From positions 124,001-188,000 of the forward strand of contig CP087218.1 of the NCBI GenBank assembly GCA_020912385.1: DNA of 64,000 nucleotides. Reading direction: 5' to 3'. Below are positions 20,978 through 33,464 of the stretch, piece by piece (the stretch's first letter is position 1; each line of letters begins with the position of its first letter). The notes beneath the pieces are model-generated. The model had not been told where the DNA came from, did no database searches, and saw only the letters and a list, made by a program, of their open reading frames with translations. Made by a program: the position numbers and the translations under genes. The DNA is from Neofusicoccum parvum. Taxonomy: Eukaryota; Ascomycota; Dothideomycetes; Botryosphaeriales; Botryosphaeriaceae.

Positions 20978-23152
20978 TCATATTTCCAGCTTCTCGTTCT
21001 CGCTCTCCGAGCTGCTTGCCGCCTGCGCTCGGGGGCTGCCTGCCTTGGTCTTCTCGAGCGTCGGGATCTGTGGCGTCGGCATTGGCGTCGATCGCGCCGT
21101 CCGCGTAAAGTACGACGAGATGCCCTCGCCGAACTCGTCATCGTCGACATCATACGTGCCGCCCTTCGTCTCCTCCTCCACCTTGCGCTGTTGCCAGTCC
21201 TCCCAGTCGCCGCGCAGCTCCTCCACCTTCTGCTTGTAGTCGAGCTCCGCGTCGTAGTACTTGCCGACACCGCGCAGCCTCTCCCACACCGACAGGTGCT
21301 TGGGGTGGATGGCAATGCCGTGGTAGTCCTGCTCGCGCCCGGCGCGGATGTAGGTCCACCGCCTTTCCTGCTCCTTCAGGTCCAGACCGGTCGTGTCGGG
21401 CAGGAAGAGCCAGGTCAGGAGCGCACCGGCCAGGCCGAACCACGGGACAACGTAGAACTTGGTCTGAGTGTCGATGTAGTTGTACAGCACCGCGGCGAGC
21501 AGTGCGCCCAGCTTGCCCATGGCCGCAGAGAAGCCGTGGGCCGTGGCACGGATCGGTGTGGGGAACACCTCGGCTGCGACCAGGAATGTCACGGAGTTCG
21601 GCCCGAACTGGTTGAAGAACGAGGACAGGAAGTACATGGTCTGGAACTCGTGGATGTGCTCCGGGGATGTGTAATGCTCGTAGTTGAAAGCAGGGATGAC
21701 AAACAGGATAAAGTCGAGCATGAAGCCCACAATCATCATCCACTTGCGGCCGTCTGTTTCTGTGTTAGCAAGTCAACCCAGCAGCGGGCCGAAACACCAG
21801 CACTTACAAAGCTTGTTGTCGATGAGGAACGATGCGAGGTAGTATCCGACAAGCGACACGGCAACGTTGATCAGGTTGTACTCCCATGTGATCATGAGGT
21901 CCTTGTTGTTGGGCGTGATGACCTTGATGAACTGGTTCTGGAACAGCTTGTTGCCGTAGAAGAACACATCGTTGGCAAACCAGGCACCGGCGGTCGCCAG
22001 CACGCGAGGACCGAAGTAGGAGAAGGTGAGCTTGAGAGACTCCGTGTCATAGCCGGTGACGTTCTGCTTCTTCTTCTGGATGGCCAGCTGCCTGCCCGCA
22101 GACTTCATCTTGTAGGCACGGTAGAAGCAGAGCCACAGCGTGCCAATCGCCGGGATGAAGAAGGACACACGGTAGGTCCACTGAGCAGCGGTTGTGGTGT
22201 AAGGTGGGCCACCGTAGCCGTGAGTGATGCGGAGCAGCACCATGAGGATGACGACGTTGAGGAACTGGCCCCAGCCCTGCATCAGGAAGGCGCTGGTGAC
22301 CTTGCGACCGCGGTGCAGTCTGTCTTCCCGGGTGGACACCTTGCCGGAGCCGACTGCACCCTCCATGCCGGAGGTGGCGGTCATGGGGTACTCTCCGCCG
22401 ACACCGATGCCGTAGAAGAACAGAGCCCATGTGTAGCAAATAACCCAGCCGTTCTGGGTGAGACCCCAGGCGGCAGTCAGCATGAGAAGACCGACGAACA
22501 TGATAACGGCATCCTGGATCAGGCCCCAGCGACGGCCGAGCCAGTCGCCGATGACACCAACGAGGATTTGGCCGACAATAATGCCGCAAATCTCCAGGTA
22601 GTCGATTGCTTGGACCCAGGTCTTGTCGCAAATCTCGTACTCCTTCCAGCAAGAGGTGAAAGTATCCTCAAGCAGAGGCCTGACATTGCCAATGGAGAAA
22701 AGCACATATCTGAAACAGGTTAGCTGTAGCCAAGATGTGACGCCAAGGAATGCTCACCCTTCCAGAAGCAGACCCATACCCGGGATGATGCAGTTCTTGA
22801 AGTAGTAGCCAAACAGAGACAAGGCGCCAAAAAGCCAGCCAATGGGGGCGAGGATGCCGCTGAAGCGGGCGGCCTTCGTCTTGAACATCCCCCAGAACTC
22901 GTTGGTCTCCTTCTTGGCCTCGTCCTTGTCGACACTGCTCACAAATCGCAGGCGCTGCATGATGCCCATGTCGGCCCAATACCTTCCGGAGGCGTCGTAG
23001 CTGTCGTCAGGGCGCAGGAGGAAGTCGAAGACGCCCTTCTCATTGGGGTTCATCTCGTGGATGTCTCTGGTGGCCACATGGTCGCCGCCCATGTTAGGGC
23101 CGTGAGGGGCGGCGATGCCATAGTCGCGCAGAGAACTCTCGGTGGCAGCCAT
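20978..23152 (-). CDS. MFS transporter, PHS family, Git1-like
   Basis: Three exons, 23152-22758, 22709-21808 and 21753-20978, with introns of 48 bp (GTGAGC, branch GCTAAC) and 54 bp (GTAAGT, branch GCTAAC); total 2073 nt, 690 residues. Junctions give LLLEGYVLFSIG and DNKLYGRKWMM, both smooth. The first transmembrane helices start near ILAPIGWLFGALSLFGYYF. The family hallmark on helix 4 reads GIGVGGEYPMTATSG: phosphate:H+ symporters of the Pho84 type have GGDYP here, whereas the glycerophosphodiester permease Git1 has GGEYP, so Git1-like is preferred. Other MFS signatures are GDWLGRRWG and the EVFPTPIRATAHG loop. A long charged C-terminus (about residues 560-690) ends in Ser/Glu-rich sequence. 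The likely substrate is phosphate or a glycerophospho-compound at the plasma membrane; this is inference from family. Confidence 0.85.
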
Positions 23153-26100
23153 GGCGGATGGGGCAAAGAATGGACGAGAGGCAGGAATGAAGAGAAAGAA
23201 GTGAGATGCGGGGCGTATTGATAAAATACTTTTTCGGAAGCAGGTCGCGTGAGCTCCTACTCGTAACGGCAGCGCACTCACGATGCGGCTTGGCGGGGAA
23301 AAAGTTTATGCACTTGGCGGCGCCCCAGTTGACGTGGACCGACGAGGTTGCGGCTAGCTGGGGGACCGGGCCCGGCGCTGGGCGCGCGGCTGTGTGGGCG
23401 GAAGCTTGCGCGTGGTTGGTGGAGAGGGCGGTGCGGTGAGGCAAGACACGCAGGGCTCTGAAGATCCGGGGTGTCTGAGAGCCTCAGGCGGAGGGAGCCA
23501 AGGGGCCGGCAATGCAGAAGATGTCGGACGCAAAGTTAGGAGCAGAGGCGCGGTTTAAAGGTCCGGGGCAGCGCAGAGCAGGCCCGCGTCCGCAGGCCAC
23601 GAAACCATCCATGCGAGCGAGCGGCAGCCCAAGCCGGCTTGGATTTTTGGCGGGAGCTTGTCAGCGCCCGTGGCCAAGGGCAGGCGCGGTGGAGCGTTGA
23701 CATTTTCGGTGGATCTGATCGCCGGAGACGATGTTCAGCGTCGCTTTTTGCGCCCTGGCCGAGGCGAACGATGGCGCCGTCTGACCAATCACAGCCGCGG
23801 ACACATGAACGTGGGCGAGATGGAGGCCTCGACTCGCAGCGGGCTCCGCCGGGCGAGAGCAGGGGCCCGCTCGCCTCCGCGCCACGCTGCAGGGTCTGAG
23901 AAACGACGTCGTCCGCTGCCTCGAGAGATCTCTCCCACGCTGCCGTGCTGTCTGCCACTCATGTCGCGCCGTCCCAACACGCGCTGCGAGAAATAGCTGT
24001 GCTTCATGCTTCTCGGCAGCAGTGGCCCTCCATGCTTTTTGGTGTTGTATCATCGGACACGCCGCCTGGAGTCCTGCGGCCATCTCAGCCGCGCTCAATG
24101 CTACTCTGAGCTGCAGCGGAGATAGTTGCACGGCTGACGAGAATGCTCGGCCAGGCTTGCCATTGGTCTGTGTATCGACCGCGCTGTGCCGCCCATGTCG
24201 CAGCTCGCATCCGACTGGACTGGGTGCTGAGAATTGGAGACATGTCCAAGGCTGCTTCCGAGACCTCGCGCGAACAGATGGGTCCGTCGTGTTTTTATCA
24301 TGCAACATGGATGTGAACGCAAACGCGAACGCGAACACTGGCTCTGGTTGTAAACACGCGCGCCGAGCTATCCTGGATGTCGGTGCGCCGCCCCTGCCAC
24401 ACAGGGTGCGGAATGACGATTGCACGCGTGGGTTCCTGTGCGCATCTGCGCTGCGTGATGGACGAGGCGTCCCAGGTGCCGGGAGACTGGTCTTCAGGCG
24501 GTATGAGTAGTGCAGAGCTGGCCAATCCTGCGCGGGGAAGCCGCACGTGTTCGGACAGTTCGCATCACGAACTGCTTCATGCCTCTCCCGCAGCCTCCTG
24601 AACAACCACCATCCCACGAGCTCATCTGCAAGCTGACGACTGCATACGCCAAGCCACGTCGCAATCCTGAAGATCTGCTGCAGCTGAATCGGAGTCCCAC
24701 AAGGCTGGACTTCCAAGACCGCGCCCAGCACGATTAAGCTGCCACACCCATGACGCCGCGCCGTTGACGACAAGCTTGCATGCGTTTCCATGCAAGCCAT
24801 CCGCCTGGGCCCGCCGGTGGCGCCGACAAGAAGACGCCCAGCGCGGGAGCGTTTCTTGGGAAACGCCACCATGGCTTGTCGTGTTGCCCAGCCTTGTCGG
24901 ATACACCTCCCTCAACACTGATGGATCGAGCGAATCTGCGTCCGCGTAAACCCGCTTCGCCATTCAAAGCTGGTGTACAGTGATCAGTCAGTCGTATTTG
25001 TTTGTGGCTTATCGGCTGCCGACGCAATGTGCCGCGCGGATCCGTACTTGAAAGTGCGGTATGGTGTTGTGCCCGTGCAGCCCGAGTCAACGAGGCCCCA
25101 ATTTCGCGGGCTATTGGCTGCATCCATCAGTCTGGCTTGATGAAATCCGAAATTGGTCCTTCGCCGATAATTCAATAAGCTTGCGGTCCCTGAAGGCACT
25201 TAGTTTCGGTTCGGGCCTCTCGGATCTAGGTAGCGTGTCGAGGGACCCTGTAAAGGCCAGAGATGTGGGCGATGCCACAGGAAGTGCGTGGCCTTGAATA
25301 TCTGCTGCGGCGATTTCGGCAAGTTCGTCGCGCTGAATCGTCCCGCGGAACGATGCGTTCCTCAATAATCAAGGCGGTGTTCTTCAGGGGCAGTCTTGCG
25401 ATCCATGGCCTCCGGTACCAATGACGGCAAGATAGCCAACGAGATAGAGAGAGCTACAAGCGTACCACTCTGAGAGAAAATCTAAGCTTGGAGTAAGGAA
25501 AGGGAGAAGCGAAAGAATGTGTAAGAGAGCCAGGCCAGAATGGCATGAGCAAAGACTTGCGCAAAATCAATTCCGTAAGGTAATTTCAACGCAGCAAATT
25601 GCGGTTCCATCTAACACTTACCTGTACCATGCCTAATTCGGGAAGCATCTTGAGCGAGAGAGTCTCTTCTGTGCAGGACAAGTGATTCTTCCAGGGCGTG
25701 CTGGCAGGAGCCTTGGCGGGCTAGAAAGTCACGTGCCCGTCCGCATTTGGTGACTGTGAAACGATGCGGTGAGCGGCAGAACGGGGAATCTGCCATGATT
25801 GATATCCTGCGTCATGAATTAACGAGGCTGCGTCACTGCAGGATGGCCCCGATGGTTCCAGATTGACTTTGTCCATGGTACGGGAAAGGTTGGTCTGCAG
25901 GCTGGTCGAAAGTTTGCGCTGCGTGGTCGCTGCCGCCGATCAAAGCTTCGCGCTGGTTTCCACAGGACTTCCTCATTGTGGGGCCTCGTCGTTGCAGCTG
26001 GTTCGAATAAACGGTTGCGGGGACTGGCTGGCAGGCTGTTGCGGCAGAGATTTCGAGTTCTGCGGGAAAGCGTGACCGCGCGCGTCGTCCTGACGCGACC

Positions 26101-26222
26101 TGGTCTGTGCTTCTGTCGCTCCATGTCGGGCGCTGCCTCCACCCACGCTCCGGCCCTGTCGCCGCTTCACCTCACCTACTCCACATCCACACGCCTCGAC
26201 ATGCGCTGAAGGTGTGAGGAGC
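23153..26222. other. Intergenic between divergent transporter and PSO2 genes
   Basis: 3.07 kb. A long minus-strand open frame (about 24872-23661) has Arg/Ser/Ala/Pro-biased composition with no domain or signal and overlaps several equally long frames, so I treat it as chance. Both promoters must lie here. Confidence 0.55.
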
Positions 26223-28934
26223 ATGTTCCGAAATCCCCGCGAAAACGCACGTCTCCCGCCATCGAACCGAATTGCTCCCTCAGTCGGCCGTCCGCCGTCG
26301 CCACCATCACCATCCACCTCCACCGCTCGCGCATCCCACCCAGCGAGCGCTCCCTCTCCGTTCGGCACAATGGCGACAAAGGCAATGTCTGCCCGTGCCT
26401 CGCGTACATCCTCGAAGCCCAAGCAGACGAGGCTCGATTTCAGCAAAAGCACCGGGAAGTCTTCGAAACCCAGAGCCCAGCCGAACGCGAGCATTCTCAG
26501 CTTTTTCAAGAAGTCAGACGGTCCGCAGAACGTTGAACCTGGCTTGTTTCTGGAGAGTAGGGGCAATGGCGGTATCTCGACCAGCAACATGGATGATAAT
26601 GAAGCCGTTGGATGGGAGGATGAGCAACTCTTCGACGAAGATGCCACCGACGATTCGCGCTTCAACGAAAATGGAGGAAGCGTCAAGAAGAGAAAGACCA
26701 GTGCAGGATCAGACGCGTTGAACGGAGCTACTTCACCGCGGGCCTCTGGTGCTGCCGATCAGGCTGGTACGGAGAAGTCGAGCACATCTAAACGTCCTGT
26801 TGGACCTTTCCTGGACGACTCAGATAGCGAAGGAGAGGACGTCATACCCCGAAGAGCTTCAACCCAGGCAATTTCACCCGAGGATATGCCAATCAAAGCG
26901 AACTCACTATCTGCTGCGGAAACTTCTCCGCCCGCCAAAGAAGAGGTTGGTGAAGCGTCCGATTTTGAGGAGCCTGGGATCCCACCACTAAAACGAGAAC
27001 CTACCAGCTTTTTCGGAAACGAGGGATTCGATGAATTTGACGGCATTGAAGACTTCGATGAGTTTGAGGGAGACGAAGAATTCATAGACGAAGAGAGACG
27101 ATGGATGCACGAGCAAAGAGACCAGGGACTTGATGAGGCTGATCTCGACACTGACCTTGGCAGCGTCGTATCGGGCTTTGCAGATGGTGTAAAGGTGGAT
27201 CTTCGAGGAGACAGAGACGGCACTACCCTCATCTCGGACGCCCCGGTCTGTCCGATCTGTAATGCGAGTCTTGAGGGAGTCTCAGACCAAGATGCCTCAG
27301 TACACGTTAACAACTGTCTTGATGGAAAGCCGACACCGGTCCCAAAAGCGAAAGAGTTCAAGCAGAGTGAAACCTCCACAGCCGTTGATGGCACGAAGCG
27401 CTTTCAACGGCCGGCAAGACCAGCAAAGCCCGGACAAGCAAACCCGTTCGCATTGGGAGCAGTGGAAGGAGGCTCATCGTCCGCGTTCACCAGGCTCATG
27501 TCCGGTCATGCGGAGGATGCTGCCTGGGTGAGCGCTGCCGCTTCAGAGCACGCTTCACGTGGCAAACCATCCTACCAACGTACCTGTCCCTTTTACAAAA
27601 TTTTGCCAGGATTCTCCATCTGCGTAGATGCATTCCGTTACGGTGCTGTAAAGGACTGTCAGGCGTATTTCCTCAGTCACTTTCACAGTGATCATTACAT
27701 TGGCCTCACTGCGAACTGGCACCATGGTCCCATCTACTGCAGCCGCGTTACAGCGAATCTCGTTCGACAACAATTGCGCGTGGACCCCAAATGGGTTGTG
27801 GATCTCGAGTGGGAGAAGGAGATGGAGATTCCAGGAACAGGCGGCGTCAAGGTGACCATGATCCCTGCGAACCATTGTCCTGGCAGCTCGCTCTACCTGT
27901 TCGAAAAGACAACCGGCAATGGCAAGAACCCAAGAATGCAACGGGTACTCCATTGCGGCGACTTCAGGGCATGTCGGGCGCACATCGAACATCCTCTTCT
28001 CCGCCCCGACGTCATGGATGCCGTTTCGGGAAAGACAAGGCAACAGAAGATTGACGTCTGCTACCTCGATACGACATACCTCAACCCGAAGTACGCGTTC
28101 CCCAACCAAGGAGAAGTCATCAAAGCCTGCGCCGACATGTGCGTCAGTCTGAACAAAGTCCGGGCGGACGATACAGATGGTTGGGAACAGATGAAGAGGG
28201 ACCGAGCTGGCAAAGGCATGGCCAAATTCGTTCAAAAGAATTCCGACGCTGTCAAAGAGGAAGACAACGATGACGCCGATGCAACAAAGTCGTCGGAAGG
28301 CACAAAAGACCGAGGGAAGCTCTTGGTCGTTGTCGGCACCTACAGTATCGGCAAGGAGCGTATGTGCTTGGGCATTGCTAAGGCCATGGACAGCAAGATA
28401 TTTGCACCGCCTGGTAAAATGCGCATCTGTGCTGCGCTCGAGGACCCAGAGCTTGATGAGCGTCTAACGCGGGACCCGCGCCAGGCTCAGGTTCACATGA
28501 CGCCTCTCTTTGAAATCCGCGCCGAGACTCTTGACGATTATCTCAAGGACTACCGGGACACATTTTCACGTGCAGTCGGGTTTCGTCCCACTGGCTGGAA
28601 CTACCGACCGCCCAACTCGCGCTTCACCGAGTCGCCGCTCGTGCAAACAGTTTTGCACTCAAATAACTGGAAGAGCAACTTCACCATGCGCGATCTTGTG
28701 CCTCAGCGCGGGAGCACCTCACGCGCAAGTTCCTTTGGCGTGCCATACAGCGAGCACAGCAGTTTTAGGGAGCTGACCATGTTTTGCTGCGCGTTACGCA
28801 TCGATAAGATCATCCCAACGGTCAATGTGGGTAGCGCAAAGAGTAGAGAGAAGATGAAGGGCTGGTGCGAGAAGTGGGCGCAGGAGAAAAAGAAGAATGG
28901 GCTTTTTAGGCCGAAGGAGGCCGACGGCTGGTAG
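26223..28934 (+). CDS. pso2: DNA interstrand cross-link repair nuclease PSO2/SNM1
   Basis: An intronless gene of 903 residues from the first in-frame ATG (26223); a second ATG at 26370 (CACAATGG, better context, 854 residues) is an equally good start. Domains in order: a disordered N-terminus with KQTRLDFSK and NASILSFFKKS, both resembling PCNA-interacting motifs; acidic patches; a UBZ4-type zinc finger (CPICNASLEG ... HVNNCLDG) near residue 342; the metallo-beta-lactamase core with the metal motif HFHSDH near 486, then NHCPGSS and LHCGDFRAC; and the beta-CASP region with LLVVVGTYSIGKE and VPYSEHSSF. Pso2 is a nuclear 5' exonuclease that processes cross-linked DNA. The region between metal motifs carries a Lys/Glu/Asp-rich insert (about 660-690). 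All catalytic motifs appear intact. Confidence 0.93.
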   Translation: MFRNPRENARLPPSNRIAPSVGRPPSPPSPSTSTARASHPASAPSPFGTMATKAMSARASRTSSKPKQTRLDFSKSTGKSSKPRAQPNASILSFFKKSDGPQNVEPGLFLESRGNGGISTSNMDDNEAVGWEDEQLFDEDATDDSRFNENGGSVKKRKTSAGSDALNGATSPRASGAADQAGTEKSSTSKRPVGPFLDDSDSEGEDVIPRRASTQAISPEDMPIKANSLSAAETSPPAKEEVGEASDFEEPGIPPLKREPTSFFGNEGFDEFDGIEDFDEFEGDEEFIDEERRWMHEQRDQGLDEADLDTDLGSVVSGFADGVKVDLRGDRDGTTLISDAPVCPICNASLEGVSDQDASVHVNNCLDGKPTPVPKAKEFKQSETSTAVDGTKRFQRPARPAKPGQANPFALGAVEGGSSSAFTRLMSGHAEDAAWVSAAASEHASRGKPSYQRTCPFYKILPGFSICVDAFRYGAVKDCQAYFLSHFHSDHYIGLTANWHHGPIYCSRVTANLVRQQLRVDPKWVVDLEWEKEMEIPGTGGVKVTMIPANHCPGSSLYLFEKTTGNGKNPRMQRVLHCGDFRACRAHIEHPLLRPDVMDAVSGKTRQQKIDVCYLDTTYLNPKYAFPNQGEVIKACADMCVSLNKVRADDTDGWEQMKRDRAGKGMAKFVQKNSDAVKEEDNDDADATKSSEGTKDRGKLLVVVGTYSIGKERMCLGIAKAMDSKIFAPPGKMRICAALEDPELDERLTRDPRQAQVHMTPLFEIRAETLDDYLKDYRDTFSRAVGFRPTGWNYRPPNSRFTESPLVQTVLHSNNWKSNFTMRDLVPQRGSTSRASSFGVPYSEHSSFRELTMFCCALRIDKIIPTVNVGSAKSREKMKGWCEKWAQEKKKNGLFRPKEADGW

Positions 28935-31900
28935 GGAAAGTCCGGCTCAATCAGGGCAAGGAAACCCCACAGGCAGTGAGTGCAAACTCAGCATGATTCT
29001 TCTCTGGAATTACCAAGAACGAACATATTACCCAGAGCCGCCAGTTGTCTCAGCACCCGCATGATGGCATGCAAGAACTCTGATTAGTAATGGCTCCGTC
29101 TGGACCAAAATCACACGCGTTGCAATTGTGGATCATTGGTTGAAGCCCATGACCGTGATTGATTGACGGTGGCACAGCAGATCAGCGGATGGATTTCTCA
29201 GCAGAGCACTGGCAATAAACCCACTAATGCGCATCCATCGTTACATGTACGAACAGGAACAACTCCTCGCCATTGAGGCAGTGACGTCAATACAACTTTA
29301 GCTAATGCCGCTTTCCGAAACGTAAATCCGACTTTGACAAGCAAACGCCATCGCCTGACCTCACATGTTAACTCTCTCCTGCTTCGCATTAACCCCACGA
29401 CTTCCACATGGGTACTTGAGCGTATCACGGAGGGCCCCAGTCTTCTTGAAAGAACCTTTTTGAAATCGAGACTGACTTGCGCCAATACGTAGAAATAACC
29501 CCAGCGAGTCAGGTCATCATCGTAGTCCGCCCAATACGCTTCACGCCAAAGCCGCTCTTTACTGAGCGTTACCCTTGCATTTGTCAGCGTCCCGAAGATA
29601 AGCAACACCAAAGTCTTCAATTTGAACGGTTGTGGTCGAATCGGAGTTAACTCCTTGTATCTATTCTCTAGCATGCAAACATTTCTGGGTTCAGTAATCG
29701 GCGGTTTCAGCCTGTGCTCGGTAGGCCCGCTCATCGGAAATGAGCCGGCTATAATTTCGGCAATGACGGCATGGAGGGGCACCAGCCGACGATGCAACGG
29801 CCCGGATCACCCTTAAACGAATGGAATTGGGCTTCCGGATTCCCTAGAAGGGGAAGAAGGAGACGAGAGGTGGGCCACGATCAGGAGTCTGGGTGTGGAT
29901 CAGGTATCTGATGGTGTTCGACACGGACTCTCCGCGTGGGGCAAAACAGGAAGGAAAGATCGAGCAGAATGAACGAGACCCATTTCCACTCACGTCGGAT
30001 TTATCGGTAGGGTCCACTGCCTGAACCCTCGCGCTGTCAGTTATGCTTTTGAACCCGCTCTTCCCCGTAGCGTACTAAACTTTATTCCAACCGCAGCTTT
30101 CGTGGAGGGTCTGGCTCGGAGTTCCTGCCAGCTATCGGCGACATAAATACTTCGCGATTGCCGTCAAGCACCCCATCAGCGCCATCGACATCGGACAACA
30201 TTACTCTTGCCGTATCCGGGTGTAGCCAACTACTCTTCTGGATCGAAATACTCAGTATGACAAAGGCAGGTATCTTCCATGTTCGATTTCAGCTCTTGCG
30301 GGATAACCGTGGTCTTACCCCTCAGAGAACAGGTAGAGTCGCGAGTCTCTCATGGAACATGGGAATCAGAATGCATTTCCTGTCCCAAACAAAAAGTTAG
30401 CAAGGACATGGTCTACCACATGGAACACTGACCTAGTCTACTGCCTCTCAAAAAGGTGATCGCCAATCGCATGGCGCTGCGCACATCTCCTCTCCGCACT
30501 TGATGGCAACCATTCTTCCGTAACCACCACAGAAGACTTGGAATATCTCGAAAAGACAATCACTAGTCTGCCCCTTGCAGGACCTTTCGTTTTTCAACGC
30601 TGTGGTCAGCAAATGCCGAGCGGACCAAGCCGACAAGAGAGGCTTCACAATCAATCGGCCCGCACCGATCTGCAAGCTCAACAGATGTTTCTTGCAGAGC
30701 AACGCGCATGCTCCCGCTGGATACCGCCAGTCCGAATAAGTTCAATTTGGCCAAACACCCGATCTCGGCAAAAGCTTTTACAAAACTCGCGACGCCTCCG
30801 GGTGTACGTGGCTAGGACCTGCAAGATAGCAGCGGCAAAGAGTGGAGGTTTGTGCATGTCAGACTTTGGCGGAGCAACGCGTAAAATGGCTCACACCAAA
30901 GCAGTTGGGGGACTCGCGTGGAATTTCCAAGGTGAGGGTACGGAGCCGCCGCTACGACACCGTTGAGGCGGAGCACACCAAGACTTCCTAAGCAACATCC
31001 AAGCGCGGGAGCGGATCCGCTAGACGTTTAGCACGCAGAATTATGCTACTGCTGATCAGGCACCCGGCAGCCATAATCAGGAGCATTTTTTCGTGTGCTC
31101 GCCACAGATGCTGCACGTCGACGACCGCCAAGTACGCCATGGAAATCTGTTCGGGCGATGGAGCTACTTCGGACGAAAGGAAGGCCAACTGCAATCATTC
31201 GGTTACACGTACTGTTGGGTCTGAGCGCTCAGGTTTGCCGACCACCAAAAGGGCGCATCCTATTTGCTCAGAGGCCGCTGCTATACCTCCCTGTCAGGAC
31301 AAATTTTTTTTTTTAAAATTCTCTCGCCAAGCTGTTGCACATATCACAATCATGTTTTCTTTCGTCCAAAAAGGAGACATCTCATCTCTTGAAGCCCCAG
31401 TGTGGCAGTATGAGCTAATATTGTCGGGTTCGGCAGCACCGTTTAATCCAACACCGGGATTCAAAGCTCCGCTGTCCGAGTCCTCGGACCATCCGCTCGA
31501 GACACAAGTCAACTTGCCATGCCTGCTTGGTATTTTGCCACCCGTGGCTGCGGAGCCGATGCGTAGGGAGAAGTTCAATTCTGCAACACACCATCGGGGT
31601 AACTGGTACCACGCCGGAGAAACTGAACCTTGATGGCGGCGATACCCGGCATGATGTCGGTCAATGCCTGCACGCTCTCCAAACAAGCGATCTGCAGTTC
31701 TCACCTCGCTTGGCTTGCTGGGCTGAGCGGCTACTGTCGCGGACGGCCCGGCCTAGCCTACGACTGAATCGTCATGGAACGATTCGCATGCGGGCCTCGG
31801 TGCATGCGAGCAACCATCACGGTGTACGAAGCTTCCGATTCGCGGAAGCGGCAGGCCAAGGCTACTTCAGGACACCAGGGGCTACCAATATGGATGCCGG

Positions 31901-33464
31901 GTCGCATCGTCTCTGGGACCAGCTCACGGACCAGCCACATACGTATGCGAGAAGGCGAAGGGCAGCCGTGTGATGAGCTGCAGTTCCTGGGACGACAGCG
32001 ACCAGGGCACGAATCCTTCGGCAACAAAAGCACGAGGGCGGAACGAATTAAGGTTGGGCAAGTCACGTTAAGCTAACCGGTTACCGGCATAAGCTTTATG
32101 GAAGGCAGCTATACATGGTTGGGACCATCACCAACTTGATACACCATCGGTTTCTCACACAGCATTCTCCTGGACTCCACAACAGGGCTGAGCACGACGG
32201 CTGAGCGGAGCGCCCCAGTGCATTCGGAAACAAGCAGTTAATTGGAATTCCCTCGGCGGCGGCGGACTCAGGAGCAAATACGAAGGGCAGCCGGTGTGAT
32301 CTCGCTAGCAGACGGCTGCTCGATGGGCCGGCACGGCTGCGGGGTTGGCTCTTCTGGCGGGTGTTTGGAGATACGACTGCCCACCGGCAGGGCGAGGCTG
32401 GATTACCAAGGCAGCGGCGGAGATGGCGCTTACCAAATTGCAGCAGGTCCAGCCGTTCCGGAGAGGCGGTGATTGCTAATGACGAGGCCTTCGCTCTGGC
32501 ACCGCAAACACCAAATTGAGGTGGGGAGGTGGAGTGGGATGGCGGCAGAGGGCTCGCGGCGCAAGGGGCAGCCGCAGGCGTTGGAGGGCGATTCGAGGCC
32601 GCCCGCGCGGAGGGTCATCTCTCAGGGCCGCTGGGGGGCTGACTCGGGTGGTGAGGACCATCACAGCAGTGGGACTCGGCCGGTTCACGCGAGGCTCGGT
32701 CCGATTGCGCAGCGGCCAACCAGCAGGCCGCGGCTGACTCGCCGCGCAGGCGCATGAGGGCAGCGCGGGCGGCATCGAGGGCGCGCCGCTCGGCAACTGC
32801 GGCGCTAGGCGGTCGGAACAGCGGACCAGTCGCCGCCGGCCGCCGACCGTTTGCGCTGCTCCAACGCCTCTGCCACGCCCGGCGATCCGCCCACGCCCTT
32901 CAGATTCCCTTGCGTACGTCCGCATGCGCTGCCTCGTATCGGGCGGCCAGCCAATCCCGCCCCCCGGACCGGCCACCTGCGAGATCTGCGCAGGCTCCCG
33001 TCGCCCGTGGCCCGTACCGTCGTTAATCATCCACTGCTTTCCAGCTACCAAGTCATGGCGACCGCGCAAGCAACCATGCCTTCCCGCCCACTTCCCGCCG
33101 CCCAAGCCTCATCAAGAGACGGGCCAGGCCTGTCGCCGGGGCTGATCGTGCGTCAAGAGCCTCGCCGCCGCCCGCCCGCCGCCGCCGAGGTTCTGCCAAC
33201 CTGCAGCCAGCCCGACTGCTCTCCATGATGAAACCCGCCGCGCGCTATCGTAAAACCCCACGCTCCGGCGCGTCGTAGAGACCCTGAAGGGTCTCGTCTC
33301 CACCGTCCGCCGCAGCCAGCTTCAGCCCTGCCCGTGCGTGGCTCCTCGATACGCATATCGCGCACGTCCCGTCACTCACCCGCCGTTTGTTTTATCTGGG
33401 CCTCCCGTTCGACTTCTCTCGTGCTCAGCCGCTCTCCTCGCTCCTCCTCTCGCCTGCGGCCGCC
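28935..33464. other. Intergenic, 4.5 kb without supported genes
   Basis: The part from 28.9 to 32.2 kb is lower in GC than the genes, and open frames are short and unconvincing. A minus-strand 199-codon frame at 29797-29198 contains ERLWREAYWADYDDD and may be decayed coding sequence, but no family or splice structure supports it. From about 32.4 kb GC rises toward the promoter of the Zn2Cys6 gene. A pyrimidine-rich CTTCTC tract precedes that gene's ATG. Confidence 0.5.

Noticed and set aside
20906..22723. 605-codon plus-strand frame opposite the PHS transporter
   Set aside because: Antisense to three verified exons of the transporter; the minus-strand reading has family motifs and splice sites.
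23661..24872. 403-codon minus-strand open frame
   Set aside because: Composition is dominated by Arg, Ser, Ala and Pro, there is no domain or signal, and comparable frames overlap it. It looks like a GC-driven chance frame in a divergent promoter region.
29198..29797. 199-codon minus-strand frame
   Set aside because: Some stretches look protein-like, but there is no good ATG context, domain or neighbour support; possibly decayed or chance.
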